The notes under the pieces: generated by a model
What the model was told of the DNA's origin: nothing
Database searches by the model: none
The model's input: the letters and a program-made list of their open reading frames with translations, nothing else
NCBI GenBank assembly: GCA_963789215.1
Contig: CAWBJY010000011.1
Location: 310,001-374,000 of the forward strand
DNA: 64,000 nt
From: Phormidesmis sp963789215
Lineage (GTDB): Bacteria; Cyanobacteriota; Cyanobacteriia; Phormidesmidales; Phormidesmidaceae
Direction of reading: 5' to 3'
Made by a program: the position numbers and the translations under genes
Part shown: one piece after another, positions 44,998-55,400 of the stretch
How the letters are laid out: every line of letters starts with the position of its first letter
How positions within the stretch are numbered: the stretch's first letter is position 1

Positions 44998-46152
44998 ATG
45001 GCGTCTCTCACCCTTCCGCAAAAGCTTTCTGGTTGGTTTCCACGACTATCCATTATGGATCGCTACATCGCCAAGGAACTCACTTTGCCCTTCTTGTTTG
45101 CGGTGGGCGCGTTCTCTTCAATTGCGGTGTCGATTGGCTCGCTGTTCGAACTCATTCGCAAAGTCACCGATTCGGGGCTACCGGCTTCTCTAGCCTTTGA
45201 GATTTTCTTACTGTCAATGCCTCAGTTTGTAGTGTTGGCCTTTCCAATGTCTACGCTGCTAGCGACGATGATGACCTATAGCCGCTTCTCTAGCGACAGT
45301 GAGCTGATTGCCCTGCGAGGCTGTGGCGTTAGCGTGAAGCGAATTGTGGTTCCCGCGATTATTTTGAGCCTTTTGGTGACTGCGCTGAGTTTTGCGGTGA
45401 GCGAGGTAATCGCCCCGGCGAGCACAACTCGCGGTAGCGACCTGCTAGCAAAGGCATTGAACCAGGAAAAGCCACCCTTCAAAGAGGGCAATATTACCTT
45501 TCAGCAGCAGGATGGCGACGATCTAGTGCGTTTCTTTCACGCGCGCGGCTTCGACGGCACCACCATGAGCGGCATTACGGTCGTCGATTTCTCTCAAGAA
45601 GAGAGCGAAGATGGTCTCAAGCAAATTGTAAGTGCCGACACGGCCACCTGGGATTTTGCCCGCAACCTGTGGGAGTTTACCAACGGCACTATTTACGCCG
45701 TGTCACCTAGCGGCTCTTTCCGGCAGATTATCCGCTTCGATAAGCAAGACTTACAGCTACCGCGTACGCCGCTAGATTTAGCCGCTAGGCGTAAAAAAAC
45801 CGAAGAGATGAACATCGCTGAGGCGAATGCATACTTAGAGATTTTGAAACAGACGGGCGACGAGACGGCCGTTCGCGATTTGGAAGTCAGCATTCAGCAA
45901 AAGTATTCCATTCCGTTTGCCTGCGTGGTGTTCGGTTTAGTGGGCTCGGCGGTGGGCGTGCGACCTCAGCGGACGGGAAAGGCAACTAGCTTTGGCGTCA
46001 GCATCGTCATTATTTTTGGCTATTACCTGCTCAGCTTTATCGCCACAGCAATGGGTAAAACAGGTGTGATTACCCCGTTTGTGGCGGGATGGCTGCCGCT
46101 GGGCTTGGGTCTAGGCGCCGGGATGATTTTGCTGGCTAAGATCTCTCGATAG
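44998..46152 (+). CDS. LptF/LptG family LPS-export permease
   Basis: A 384-residue membrane permease of the YjgP/YjgQ family. The N-terminal PRLSIMDRYIAKELTLPFLFAVGAF and membrane helices near residues 18-90 and 300-380 flank a large periplasmic beta-jellyroll (NITFQQQDGDDLVRFFHARGFDG and more). VVPAIILSLLVTALSF and IPFACVVFGLVGSAVGV are typical. Only one permease gene is seen, as is usual in cyanobacteria; E. coli has two. It is the third gene of the lpt operon. Confidence 0.93.
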   Translation: MASLTLPQKLSGWFPRLSIMDRYIAKELTLPFLFAVGAFSSIAVSIGSLFELIRKVTDSGLPASLAFEIFLLSMPQFVVLAFPMSTLLATMMTYSRFSSDSELIALRGCGVSVKRIVVPAIILSLLVTALSFAVSEVIAPASTTRGSDLLAKALNQEKPPFKEGNITFQQQDGDDLVRFFHARGFDGTTMSGITVVDFSQEESEDGLKQIVSADTATWDFARNLWEFTNGTIYAVSPSGSFRQIIRFDKQDLQLPRTPLDLAARRKKTEEMNIAEANAYLEILKQTGDETAVRDLEVSIQQKYSIPFACVVFGLVGSAVGVRPQRTGKATSFGVSIVIIFGYYLLSFIATAMGKTGVITPFVAGWLPLGLGLGAGMILLAKISR

Positions 46153-46175
46153 TCCGACCGCTAGCGCAACTGCCG

Positions 46176-46715
46176 CTACGAACGCGGACGAATCTGCCAG
46201 GGTCGATAGCCTGCGCGGGTGCATTGGGTGAGGGCGTCGTCTACGGCGACTTCGGTAGCATCCACAATATCGACTACGCAAGACCCATATCGGGCGGGCA
46301 TGAGGCTACGACCACAGTTGTTGAGCACTTCTGTAGAAGGATTCTCGAAAAAGGCATTGTGAATGTCGATAGTGCAGTTAGCGACTTCGATCGGTCGGCG
46401 CGATCGCCCACACACAAACGCCGCGCTCTCTGCCGTTAGCCCAGTAAATTCGCTAACATCTATAACGCAAGCGCCCACATCTTGTGGATAGCGAGCCGAA
46501 GCACAAAGGCCAACGGCTTCTTCTGAAGAAATACCGGCTGCCGTCATGTCTTCTGCGCAGGCAAAATAGTCGGGTTCTCGAACGGCAGCCGCAGGCGCTG
46601 CGCCGATAGCCAGGGCAAAAGGTATGGCCAATGAGACTGACCCAAACGCCAGTGCGGCTGCAAGCTTAGAGGTGTTTTTGTCAGACTTTTTGGGACTATC
46701 AGACTTAAAAGACAT
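46176..46715 (-). CDS. Exported Cys-rich protein with four ~31-residue units
   Basis: Function unknown. From ATG 46715 the N-terminus has a signal-like hydrophobic core (AAALAFGSVSLAIPFALAIGAAPAAA). The mature part has four similar units of about 31 residues, each with two cysteines spaced C-x17-19-C (FACAEDMTAAGIS..., ACVIDVSEFTG..., NCTIDIHNAFF..., SCVVDIVDATE...). Eight cysteines could form four intra-unit disulfides. Upstream in-frame methionines to 46880 would overlap the dxs start and are not favoured. It is divergent from dxs. Confidence 0.75.
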   Translation of the reverse strand: MSFKSDSPKKSDKNTSKLAAALAFGSVSLAIPFALAIGAAPAAAVREPDYFACAEDMTAAGISSEEAVGLCASARYPQDVGACVIDVSEFTGLTAESAAFVCGRSRRPIEVANCTIDIHNAFFENPSTEVLNNCGRSLMPARYGSCVVDIVDATEVAVDDALTQCTRAGYRPWQIRPRS

Positions 46716-46841
46716 CGGTAACCAATGGGAAAGTAAGAACATTTTCGTTAAGCGCTTCATCAGCTTGCGTGCGCTCTGATCTAATCTACAGTGAAAGAAG
46801 ACGACAATGATACGAAACAGCCGAGTAAGTGAGGATTTGAT

Positions 46842-48755
46842 ATGCACCTGAGTGAAGTCACCCATCCTAATCAGTTGCATGGCCTGTCGGTGCTTCAGCT
46901 AGAGCAAATTGCTCAGCAGATTCGAGAGAAGCACTTACAGACTATTGCAGCAAGTGGTGGACATCTAGGCCCCGGACTGGGCGTTGTGGAACTCACGTTG
47001 GGGCTTTATCAAACGCTCGATCTAGACCGCGATAAGGTGGTGTGGGACGTTGGCCATCAAGCCTATCCGCACAAGCTAATTACGGGTAGATACAAGGATT
47101 TCCATACTTTACGCCAGCAAAATGGCGTAGCCGGATACCTAAAGCGCTCGGAGAGCCGGTTTGACCACTTTGGGGCGGGCCATGCTTCGACTAGCATATC
47201 GGCGGCTTTGGGAATGGCGATCGCCCGAGACCTGAAGGGCGAAGATTACAAAGTTGCAGCTATTATTGGCGATGGCGCGCTTACGGGCGGTATGGCCCTA
47301 GAGGCCATCAACCATGCGGGCCACTTGCCTGACACTAACTTGGTCGTGGTGCTGAATGACAACGAAATGTCGATATCGCCTAATGTGGGAGCCATTCCAC
47401 GATATTTGAACAAGGTGCGGCTGAGTCCGCCCATGCAGTTTTTAACCGATAACCTCGAAGAGCAGTTTAAGCAGCTTCCCTTTAGCCAGTCGCTAACGCC
47501 CGAGCTAAGCCGGTTCAAAGAAGGGATGAAGCGCATCGCGGTGCCTAAAGTAGGAGCAGTTTTCGAAGAGCTAGGCTTTACCTACATGGGGCCAGTAGAC
47601 GGTCATAACTTGACGGAGCTAATAGAGGCCTTCAAAGGGGCGCATCACCACGGCGGGCCGGTGCTGGTGCATGTTGTGACGACGAAAGGGAAGGGATATG
47701 CGATCGCCGAAAAAGATCAGGTTGGCTATCATGCCCAATCGCCCTTTGATCTGGAAACGGGCAAAAAGATCCCCGGCGGCAAGCCCAAACCGCCTGGCTA
47801 CTCCAAGGTCTTTGCCGAAACGCTAGTTAAGTTGGCTGAAGACGATCCCACTATTATTGGCATCACAGCGGCGATGGCAGTGGGCACTAAGCTAGACCTG
47901 CTCCAGGCCAAGCTGCCCAAGCAGTACATCGACGTGGGAATCGCCGAACAGCACGCCGTCACGCTCGCAGCGGGCCTAGCCTGTGAGGGCATGAAGCCCG
48001 TCCCGGTGATTTACTCCACCTTTTTACAGCGAGCCTTCGACCAGATCGTTCACGACGTTTGCATTCAGAAGCTGCCCGTGTTCTTCGCACTCGATCGCGC
48101 TGGTATCGTCGGCGTCGATGGCCCTACGCACCAAGGTATGTACGACATTGCCTACATGCGCTGCATTCCAAACATGGTGCTAATGGCTCCCAAAGATGAG
48201 GCCGAGCTTCAGCGAATGGTGGTGACCGGGCTTGAGTACGATGGCCCGATCGCGGTGCGCTATCCTCGCGGCAATGGCTACGGGGTGCCGCTGATGGAAG
48301 AGGGCTGGGAAGCGCTGCCGATTGGTAAGGCAGAGGTGCTACGTCAAGGTGATGACGTGATGATCGTTGGCTATGGGGCAATGGTCTATCCGGCGATGCA
48401 AACGGCTGAAATTTTGAGCGAGCATGGGGTAGAAGCCACCGTGATTAACGCTCGCTTTGCGAAGCCTCTGGACACGGATCTAATGCTGCCGCTGGCTGAA
48501 AAAATTGGCCGGGTGGTGACGATGGAAGACGGCTGCATTATGGGCGGCTTTGGCTCTGGGCTAGCGGAAGAATTGCTAGATCGAGATATGAAGCCCGACT
48601 TGATGCGTTTGGGCGTACCGGACAAGCTGGTAGACCATGCCTCTCCCGATCAGTCGAAGGCGGCTTTGGGCTTGATGCCTGCGCAAATGTCGGAGCGCAT
48701 TTTGAAGCGGTTCAAGCTGGGTGAGGCCAGTCGGGAGATGGTGGAGCAGCGGTAA
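46842..48755 (+). CDS. dxs: 1-Deoxy-D-xylulose-5-phosphate synthase
   Basis: The first enzyme of the MEP isoprenoid pathway: TPP-dependent joining of pyruvate and glyceraldehyde-3-P. Motifs: SGGHLGPGLGVVELTLGL, the TPP motif GDGALTGGMALEAINHAG, NDNEMSISPNVGA, and ITAAMAVGT with VGIAEQHAVTLAAGLA (catalytic Glu), then FALDRAGIVGVDGPTHQG. It is full length (637 residues). It supplies carotenoids, phytol and quinones. It is divergent from the Cys-repeat gene. Confidence 0.97.
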   Translation: MHLSEVTHPNQLHGLSVLQLEQIAQQIREKHLQTIAASGGHLGPGLGVVELTLGLYQTLDLDRDKVVWDVGHQAYPHKLITGRYKDFHTLRQQNGVAGYLKRSESRFDHFGAGHASTSISAALGMAIARDLKGEDYKVAAIIGDGALTGGMALEAINHAGHLPDTNLVVVLNDNEMSISPNVGAIPRYLNKVRLSPPMQFLTDNLEEQFKQLPFSQSLTPELSRFKEGMKRIAVPKVGAVFEELGFTYMGPVDGHNLTELIEAFKGAHHHGGPVLVHVVTTKGKGYAIAEKDQVGYHAQSPFDLETGKKIPGGKPKPPGYSKVFAETLVKLAEDDPTIIGITAAMAVGTKLDLLQAKLPKQYIDVGIAEQHAVTLAAGLACEGMKPVPVIYSTFLQRAFDQIVHDVCIQKLPVFFALDRAGIVGVDGPTHQGMYDIAYMRCIPNMVLMAPKDEAELQRMVVTGLEYDGPIAVRYPRGNGYGVPLMEEGWEALPIGKAEVLRQGDDVMIVGYGAMVYPAMQTAEILSEHGVEATVINARFAKPLDTDLMLPLAEKIGRVVTMEDGCIMGGFGSGLAEELLDRDMKPDLMRLGVPDKLVDHASPDQSKAALGLMPAQMSERILKRFKLGEASREMVEQR

Positions 48756-48764
48756 GCTGCTGCA

Positions 48765-48828
48765 AAAAGCGAGTGGTACGAAAAGCTAGCGGTACGAAAA
48801 GCTAGTTGCGTGAAAAGCTAGTTAATGG
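48765..48828. repeat. 16-bp tandem repeat just after dxs
   Basis: Four 16-base units begin at 48765, 48781, 48797 and 48813 with the consensus AAAAGCTAGCGGTACG. The last covers the stop of the convergent gene that ends at 48818. Confidence 0.85.
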
Positions 48829-49519
48829 AGCTGTCTGGTCTCTGTAGGGGACTGGGCAGCTTTTTGTTGGGTATAGGGACAGACAGAGAGAGCGGCCTTA
48901 GAGAAAATGGCGTGACGGGCTGGCCAGTGGATTGGCCAGTCTGACCGCTGCGCTGCCACCGCTGGGACAGCCGATGAGACTCTTGGGCGATCTGAGCGAG
49001 TATTTTGGCTAAGGAGTAGCTAAGGGTATCGCCGCCGCTGTTGCCTTGGGCAACGTCGATGAGGATGCAACTTGCGCCTGCAATGAGGCCGACGACGCCA
49101 AGGGTAAACAAGACGAGTGCGGTGGAGATGAGGCCGTCGATGGGGAAGAGCGATCGCAGCGCTAAAGCCAGTAAGCTCGCGCCAAACGCCAGCAAGACAG
49201 CGTGCAGTAGCAACATGCCGGTATAGCTCCAGCGATATTGCCCGATGAGCCTTTGCCGACGATCTCTGACCTTTTTAAGATTGGCTCTAAGCTGGTTTCT
49301 CTCTTGCGTTTCTTTGGTGCTGTTGGCTTTGAGGGGCGATATTTTGGCAGAAGACTGCTGGTGGGTGAGCCGTCGATACTGCCTTTGCACCTGCTGGAGC
49401 TGAAGGCAAAGCCCGTTTTGCCGCAGCCAGGCTCCGCCTATCAGGGCCGCCGATAGCAGCGTCATGAGCACCGAGTTTAAGATGAGTGAAATGAGCTGGC
49501 TAGTTTGTTCAATACTCAT
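48818..49519 (-). CDS. Small membrane protein, DUF2721-like
   Basis: A 233-residue membrane protein (ATG at 49519). A first membrane helix near residues 8-30 (LISLILNSVLMTLLSAALIGGAWL) is followed by a basic coiled-coil of ~70 residues and two more helices (LLHAVLLAFGASLLALAL; TALVLFTLGVVGLIAGASCILI). The layout resembles DUF2721 proteins, but the similarity is loose. The C-terminal ~60 residues are polar. It converges on dxs and its stop lies inside a tandem repeat. Confidence 0.6.
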   Translation of the reverse strand: MSIEQTSQLISLILNSVLMTLLSAALIGGAWLRQNGLCLQLQQVQRQYRRLTHQQSSAKISPLKANSTKETQERNQLRANLKKVRDRRQRLIGQYRWSYTGMLLLHAVLLAFGASLLALALRSLFPIDGLISTALVLFTLGVVGLIAGASCILIDVAQGNSGGDTLSYSLAKILAQIAQESHRLSQRWQRSGQTGQSTGQPVTPFSLRPLSLSVPIPNKKLPSPLQRPDSSIN

Positions 49520-49677
49520 AGCAAACCTAGAGAAATGACGATAGATAACGAGGCGAGTGCTTTCGAGAAAACATAAATATGGTTCAAATGTACTAAATAG
49601 CCGATGAAAACTCAAGTAGCTGTTTGCATTTCGCAACCACAGTGTTTTGATAAAGACAGTGTTTTGCACCTTTGCCC

Positions 49678-50445
49678 ATGTCTGTAGACTCCAAGCTAGG
49701 CTCTCGGCCTAACCCCAAGGCGAGCGTTGGCCCCCCTCGTGTTCTAATATTTTTTGCGATTGGCTTTGGGCTGAGCTTGCTGATGGGCGCGCTTAAGGCG
49801 ATCGCCTTTTGGCTAGCCAACGCCTATCTCTACGACATACCCTGGATCGGCGGATTCCTCAAAAGCATAGAAGTCGTTGAGATCTCCAATCTGCTCGTTT
49901 TTGCGGTGCTAGGCGCAGGCATTGGGGCGGCGACCCTGCTAGTTCCAGACCGCTGGACGCACTGGCTAAAAATGGCCCCACTCATCGTGCTTGGCCCCCT
50001 GGTGTTTTGCGCGAGCTACCTGATGCAGCAGCATCTATGGATTCAAAAAGTGGCCGAGCGGGCCGATGTTCCCTACGCCGAAGCCAAAGATATTACCAAC
50101 GCTTTTCTTGAAAAAGAGACGGGAAGTAGGAGCTTTTTTGGGTTCTATCCGCTAAGCACCCAAATTGCTGAGCTGCCGACGATGCGCGCAAATTTGGAGG
50201 CTGGTACAATTACAAACCCTGGCGATTTGCTGACTAAAGAACTCTCTAGCTACGGCGATCCTAGAGCTGACGCAGCGGCTTACGTTTTTGAGCGGGTGGG
50301 CTGGGTGGTGCGGTTTATGTACATGACGATTGCGGTGCTGACGGCCTTGATTTATTACTTCAAAGGGCACGATTGGGCAGAGAACAGACGCTATGGTAGT
50401 GCTGAGGTGCCAGCCGCGCAGCCTCAGCCACCAGCAAAACGCTGA
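49678..50445 (+). CDS. Polytopic membrane protein, function unknown
   Basis: A 255-residue protein that I do not recognise. The basic head precedes about three to four membrane segments (VLIFFAIGFGLSLLMGALKA, LLVFAVLGAGIGAATLLV, APLIVLGPLVFCASYLM and WVVRFMYMTIAVLTALIYYF). A ~90-residue soluble loop (RADVPYAEAKDITNAFLEK...) lies between helices 3 and 4. The C-terminus is Pro/Ala/Gln-rich. It is upstream of mobA by 38 bases. Confidence 0.65.
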   Translation: MSVDSKLGSRPNPKASVGPPRVLIFFAIGFGLSLLMGALKAIAFWLANAYLYDIPWIGGFLKSIEVVEISNLLVFAVLGAGIGAATLLVPDRWTHWLKMAPLIVLGPLVFCASYLMQQHLWIQKVAERADVPYAEAKDITNAFLEKETGSRSFFGFYPLSTQIAELPTMRANLEAGTITNPGDLLTKELSSYGDPRADAAAYVFERVGWVVRFMYMTIAVLTALIYYFKGHDWAENRRYGSAEVPAAQPQPPAKR

Positions 50446-50483
50446 GGATACGAATAACTTTTAACTTTAAGCAGGGCTGAGCT

Positions 50484-51107
50484 GTGTCGGTATTGAAGGG
50501 GTCTATTCCTCAACTCGCCTGCGTTATTTTGGCGGGTGGGCGCAGCCGCCGCATGGGCCAGGACAAGGCGCTGCTGAAGCTGCCGGACGGCCAGCGTTTG
50601 CTAAATAGAACGGTGAATGTGGCGCGATCGCTCACCCCAGACGTATCGGTCGTCACTCCCTGGCCAGATCGCTATCAGTTTGCGACTAACCTAGAGCCTC
50701 AATGGATAACAGACAGCCAGGAAGCTGGGCCACTGGTCGGATTTAGCCAGGCGTGGCCGCAGATTCAGGCCGATTGGTGTCTGCTGCTAGCCTGCGATTT
50801 GCCCAATCTAGACGCTCCGATTCTTCAGCAGTGGTGGAGCTGGCTAGTCTCCCAAGCATCACTATCCTCCCAAGCCTCAGCCGTCGCTCCTGCCGCTTCG
50901 CTTGTAAAAGGTGCAAAAGGCTGGGAGCCTCTCTGCGGCTTCTATCATCGCGGCGCTGTCCCTAGCTTGAATCAGCATCTAGCCTCGGGCGACCTATCGT
51001 TTCAATCCTGGCTATCGACGCTAGAAGTGGCGGCCTACTCTGACGTGCCTAGCGACATGGTGTTCAACTGCAATACGCCTGCCGATTGGAGCCAGGTGAG
51101 TCGCTAA
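50484..51107 (+). CDS. mobA: Molybdenum cofactor guanylyltransferase
   Basis: The enzyme attaches GMP to molybdopterin to form the bis-MGD cofactor used by nitrate reductase. It starts at GTG. The signature nucleotidyltransferase loop is VILAGGRSRRMGQDKALLKLP, with the Asp motif in LLLACDLPNLDAPIL. A loop between them contains Ser/Ala-rich sequence. At 207 residues it is of normal size. It follows the membrane protein closely but has no evident functional link to it. Confidence 0.93.
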   Translation: MSVLKGSIPQLACVILAGGRSRRMGQDKALLKLPDGQRLLNRTVNVARSLTPDVSVVTPWPDRYQFATNLEPQWITDSQEAGPLVGFSQAWPQIQADWCLLLACDLPNLDAPILQQWWSWLVSQASLSSQASAVAPAASLVKGAKGWEPLCGFYHRGAVPSLNQHLASGDLSFQSWLSTLEVAAYSDVPSDMVFNCNTPADWSQVSR

Positions 51108-51435
51108 GTCGCTCACTAAATACCTCATTAGACGCTTCATTAAATGCCTGTACCTTATTAAATGCCTCACCGAATACCTTCGACAATTACGTTGCTGAGA
51201 AAGATATTGCAAAGTGTAAGCTTTCGTATCGTTATCTGCTTCTAACGCCCGAATTGCTCTACACGATCGTCCGTTTTAGATCGCCCATAATCTATTCAAA
51301 GCATTGCGCTCTCGCCTTTTGATCAAATATTAAGCTCTGTAATAATTTCCTCAGACTACTCCGACTGGGGTGCGGCCCTCCCCTATGATTGAGAAACATT
51401 ATTGCAGTCGTTTATAAAAGTCCGGAGATTCAAGC
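51108..51435. repeat. Spacer with a degenerate 12-bp tandem repeat (51112-51177) and the cpcG promoter
   Basis: Units such as CTCACTAAATAC, CTCATTAGACGC and TTCATTAAATGC follow one another just after the mobA stop, with one six-base insertion. The remaining ~250 bases carry a TATGAT box at 51384 as a candidate -10 for cpcG. I see no gene. Confidence 0.6.
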
Positions 51436-52227
51436 GTGGCAATTCCGTTGTTGACCTACCCTCCCAAAAGCCAGAACCAGCGGGTTGAAGGGTATGTAGT
51501 CCAGGGCGACGATCAGCCCAGAATTTACAGCGCTGAGGCTCTCCTTGAGTACAGCGAAATGACCGACCTGATCGAAGCGGCCTACCGTCAGATCTTTTTC
51601 TATGCGTTTCAAGCAGACCGTCTAAAGCCGCTAGAGTCTCAGTTGCGCAACTGCCAGATTACGGTTCGCGACTTTATTCGCGGTCTGCTACTTTCCGACA
51701 CATTTTTGAGCAACTATTACGCCAAGAACAGCAACTATCGCTTTGTTCAGCAGGTTATTCAAAGAGCGCTAGGCCGCGATCCTTACAACGAGCGTGAGAA
51801 GATTGCCTGGTCGATTAAGATTGCGACTAAAGGTATCGCTGGCTTTATCGACGAGCTGCTCGATAGCGACGAGTACATGGATAACTTTGGCTACGACATC
51901 GTGCCTTACTACCGTCGGCGGATTCTGCCTAGCCAAGAGATTGGCCAGCGTCCTTTCGATATCAAGTCGCCTCGTACGGCTGAGTACTTCCGCGCGATTC
52001 AGGGCTTCCCCAGAGCTAACTGGCAGCAAGAAGTCCGTGGCTACAAGCCTCAGGACAAGAAGCCTACGGCCGGTAACCCAGCGCTGTATCTGGATATGGC
52101 TCGCAGCGTCAGCGCTCGCCCAGCCGGTCAGCCTCGCGTAAATACCTCTGATATTAACATTGGTGCTTCGGTTCCTTACCGCAAGGTGAGCTACGCAGGC
52201 ACAACTAGCACCAACAGCATTGAGTAA
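51436..52227 (+). CDS. cpcG: Phycobilisome rod-core linker CpcG
   Basis: A 263-residue phycobilisome linker joining phycocyanin rods to the allophycocyanin core. The N-terminus (MAIPLLTYPPKSQNQRVEGY) and the linker domain (EAAYRQIFFYAFQADRLKPLESQLRNCQITVRDFIRGLL, RFVQQVIQRALGRDPYNEREKIAWSIKIATKGI) are highly characteristic. The C-terminal ~80 residues hold the rod-core binding part. It starts at GTG with CGGAG upstream. No cpcBA neighbour is present, as is common for dispersed cpcG genes. Confidence 0.95.
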   Translation: MAIPLLTYPPKSQNQRVEGYVVQGDDQPRIYSAEALLEYSEMTDLIEAAYRQIFFYAFQADRLKPLESQLRNCQITVRDFIRGLLLSDTFLSNYYAKNSNYRFVQQVIQRALGRDPYNEREKIAWSIKIATKGIAGFIDELLDSDEYMDNFGYDIVPYYRRRILPSQEIGQRPFDIKSPRTAEYFRAIQGFPRANWQQEVRGYKPQDKKPTAGNPALYLDMARSVSARPAGQPRVNTSDINIGASVPYRKVSYAGTTSTNSIE

Positions 52228-52275
52228 CGGCGAGTTGCTCCTTTAAGTTTGTTCTTTCCTCAAAAGGTTATCTAG

Positions 52276-52304
52276 CCGGGGTGGTTTTCCACCTCGGTTT
52301 TTTT
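52276..52304 (+). terminator. Rho-independent terminator of cpcG
   Basis: CCGGGGTGG and CCACCTCGG pair (one G-T) around a TTTT loop and are followed by seven Ts. Confidence 0.92.
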
Positions 52305-52444
52305 AATTTTTTAGCCAATTTGGTAAGTCGCCTCCTCGCTAACCGCATGAAAGTTTGAACGGCTAGTTTGAAGACGGCAAAGATCGTTTGATAGTGGTCT
52401 TTTACTTTCTATGCTCGAACCGAGCGCTATTGGTTAGATGTCTT

Positions 52445-55400
52445 ATGCGTTACAAGTCTTGGCAGATGCTTTCTCTCTTTCGCCTCTTGAGTTCTAAGCT
52501 AACCGCGATTGGGTTACTTGGCGCAATCGGCGCGGCAACGCTGGCAACTACTCCAGTAGTCGCTCAGACTGTTTCTGCTGACGATGACGCTGAGGCTATT
52601 TCACCTTTTTGCCAGGTGCTTTTGGAAAAGGCGAGTCTCTGGGGAAGTAGCCCAGATTTATTAGATGCTTTGAAAGCTGCCGCCGAGCAAGGTGGCGACC
52701 TGAATCAGCTCTGCGACTTTTACGGCGATCAGATACTGCCGCTTAACACTTTGCTGTCTTCAGATGAGGCGATCGCCCGGCAGCTTATCGAACAGGGCGT
52801 GGATGTAAACGCTCGTGATGGTAAGGGCAATACGCCGTTGCACGCTGTGGGCGAGTCGGTTGAGATGGCGCGATTGCTCGTAGACCGTGGGGCCAACGTC
52901 AACGCTAAGGATTACCAAGGTTCTACGCCTTTGCACAACGTTTTTAGGCAAAAAACGGCAGCGGTGATGGCGCTTCTAATTGAACAGGGTGCAGATGTTA
53001 ATGCGATATCAGAAGGTGGGATGACGCCGCTGCACTATGCCGGTACGGGTGACATTGCGGCGCTGTTGATTGCGCAGAGCGCGGATGTGAATGCCCGCAG
53101 CGACCAGGACTGGACACCGCTGCATTACGCTGTCTCAAATTTTGACGTGGCGGCGCAGCTTATTCAGGCGGGCGCAGATCTAACGATCCAAAACCGGGAA
53201 GGTGCGGTGATTCACGCCTCTGATCTATCTGCCGATGTGCTTCAGCTTTTGCTGGATGCGGGTGCGGATGTGAATGCTCGCAATCAGGTGGGACAAACGG
53301 CGTTACATACGCAGCGGTTTAACTTTGAGATGACGCGGTTGCTGTTGGCGGCGGGCGCGGATGTCAGTATTCAGGATAACCAGGGAAGAACGCCGCTGTT
53401 TGACGTTAACGACAAGGTGGCGGCGCAGTTAATCGCGGCGGGTGCGGATGTCAATATTCAGGACAGTCTAGGTCGGACGCCGCTGCACCAGGCGGTGTTG
53501 GAGGAGGGGAGTTACTTTGGCCCGGAGTTAGTTGAGCTGTTTTTGAGTAACGGCGCGATCGCAGACGTCAAAGACTATCAGGGCGAAACTGCGCTAGATA
53601 TGGCTCGAAGACTCAACAAGCCAACTATCGTACAGCTCTTTCCGGCTGACGGCGGGACGCTAGTAAACAATGGAGCAGCAGATTTTGAGGCGGTAGACCC
53701 TCAACTCTCGAACAGGGTTCAACGCCAGGTAGAGTCGCTGTTGCAATCTGCTCGTGCGGCAGATCAGCCGGCAGAGATGGCTCTGTCGCAGTTGAGTCAG
53801 GCGGGCGCGTTGGCTCAAACGATTTCTGATGTGGAGATTCGCGATCGCTTACTTCAAGGCATTGGACTGAGGTCTGTGGAGTTAGGTGCGCTGGAAGAGG
53901 CTCAGGCGATCGCGCAGGCAATGAACTATGAAACCTATGGCGCGATGGGAAGATCTCGGCCCGAGTTAGAACAGGCCGTTATCAAGGCGTATATGCAATC
54001 GGGCCAGACGGCTCAGGCGCTGTCGATAGCCGAAAGTGCACCGCCAAACGTCCGCGCTCAGTACTGGGAAGCGGCGACTGGAGCACTCGTAGACCAAAAT
54101 CTGCTAGCAGAGGCCGCAGCGCTACTCAACCGCATTCCTGACGATTCTATCTTTGATGATAACTATCGGCAGCAGGCTATTAGTCGGATTAATCAGGCTT
54201 ATATTGGCGCTGGACAATTTGAAGCAGCTCAGACGCTTTTGCAGCAGCAACCGTTTAAGCAGGTTGGAGATGAAGCCTCGGGTTTACGAGAAATCGCGCT
54301 GTGGGCTGGGCGATCTGGGCAGCTAGAGATGGCCCGTGCGATCGCCCAGCAAATTCCAGAAAACTATCGAGCCGGAACGCTAGTGGAGCTGGCACAGATT
54401 CATCAGTATCAAAATCGGCCAAAGCTAGCCAAAAGGCTGCTGGACGAAGCGCGACAGTTGCTGCCTAGCGACAGCAGCCGCGATTGGCAAAGACAATTTG
54501 AACTGGTAAACCAACTGGCTACGAGCTATGCCGAGTTGGGTTCAAAGAAGACGGCCAGACAAGTCCTTGCAGACGCCGAACAGAGCGTTCCGCCTTCAGG
54601 AAGTAATGACTGGGTAAGTGCCTTTGCAAAAATTGGCGCGTTCGATCGAGCTGCGCAGTTAGTAGAGAGTGCCTCGGCAGGTCAACGCCATAAAGCTCGG
54701 CTTAGCCTAGCAACGGTCTACACTGACCAGGGCAATTACGACCAAGCGATTACGACTTTGGCCCAGATACCGAGTAGCGCACTGCTTCCCTATCTCAAAG
54801 ACAGGCAGAAGTTGTTCGATCGGATTGTTGAAGAGGCGCTAGAGCAAGAGAAAGTTAGCGTTGCTAAACGAGCGGCACAGGTGATGGAAAGCCCCTTGGA
54901 TAGCGTTCCGGCTTGGATGAAGATTGCGGCTTTTTATAGAGAAAAGGGAGAGTCTAAGGCGGCAATTGACGTACTAGATCGCACGTTGGCGATAGTGGAG
55001 CCGCTGGAGAAGCTGAGCTATGCTGCCGAGTTTAGTGAGACTTATAAAGTGTCTAACGCTGGCTTGTTGACGGCGATCGCACAGGAATATTGGGCGGTTG
55101 GGCAGCGCGAGCAGGCGATTGAGACGGCTGAAGCAGCGATCGCATCTGTTCGCAAATTTCAGTCCTATTCGCAGTCTCCTTTGTATGGCAACGGCGAATT
55201 GGAGGCGATCGCTAAACTAGGCCGCGATTGGCAAGTGCCTGAGCTACAGGCCGCTGCCTTGGGAGAGCTAGAAGCTTTACTTGAAGCCGCAACTGCAAAC
55301 GATCCATCTTTGAACTCATACCCACCCTACGGCCTTATGCGTTTGGTTAAGCTAGCCTACAATCCCAATCAGGCACCTTCTGATCTGTTTAATCGCAATC

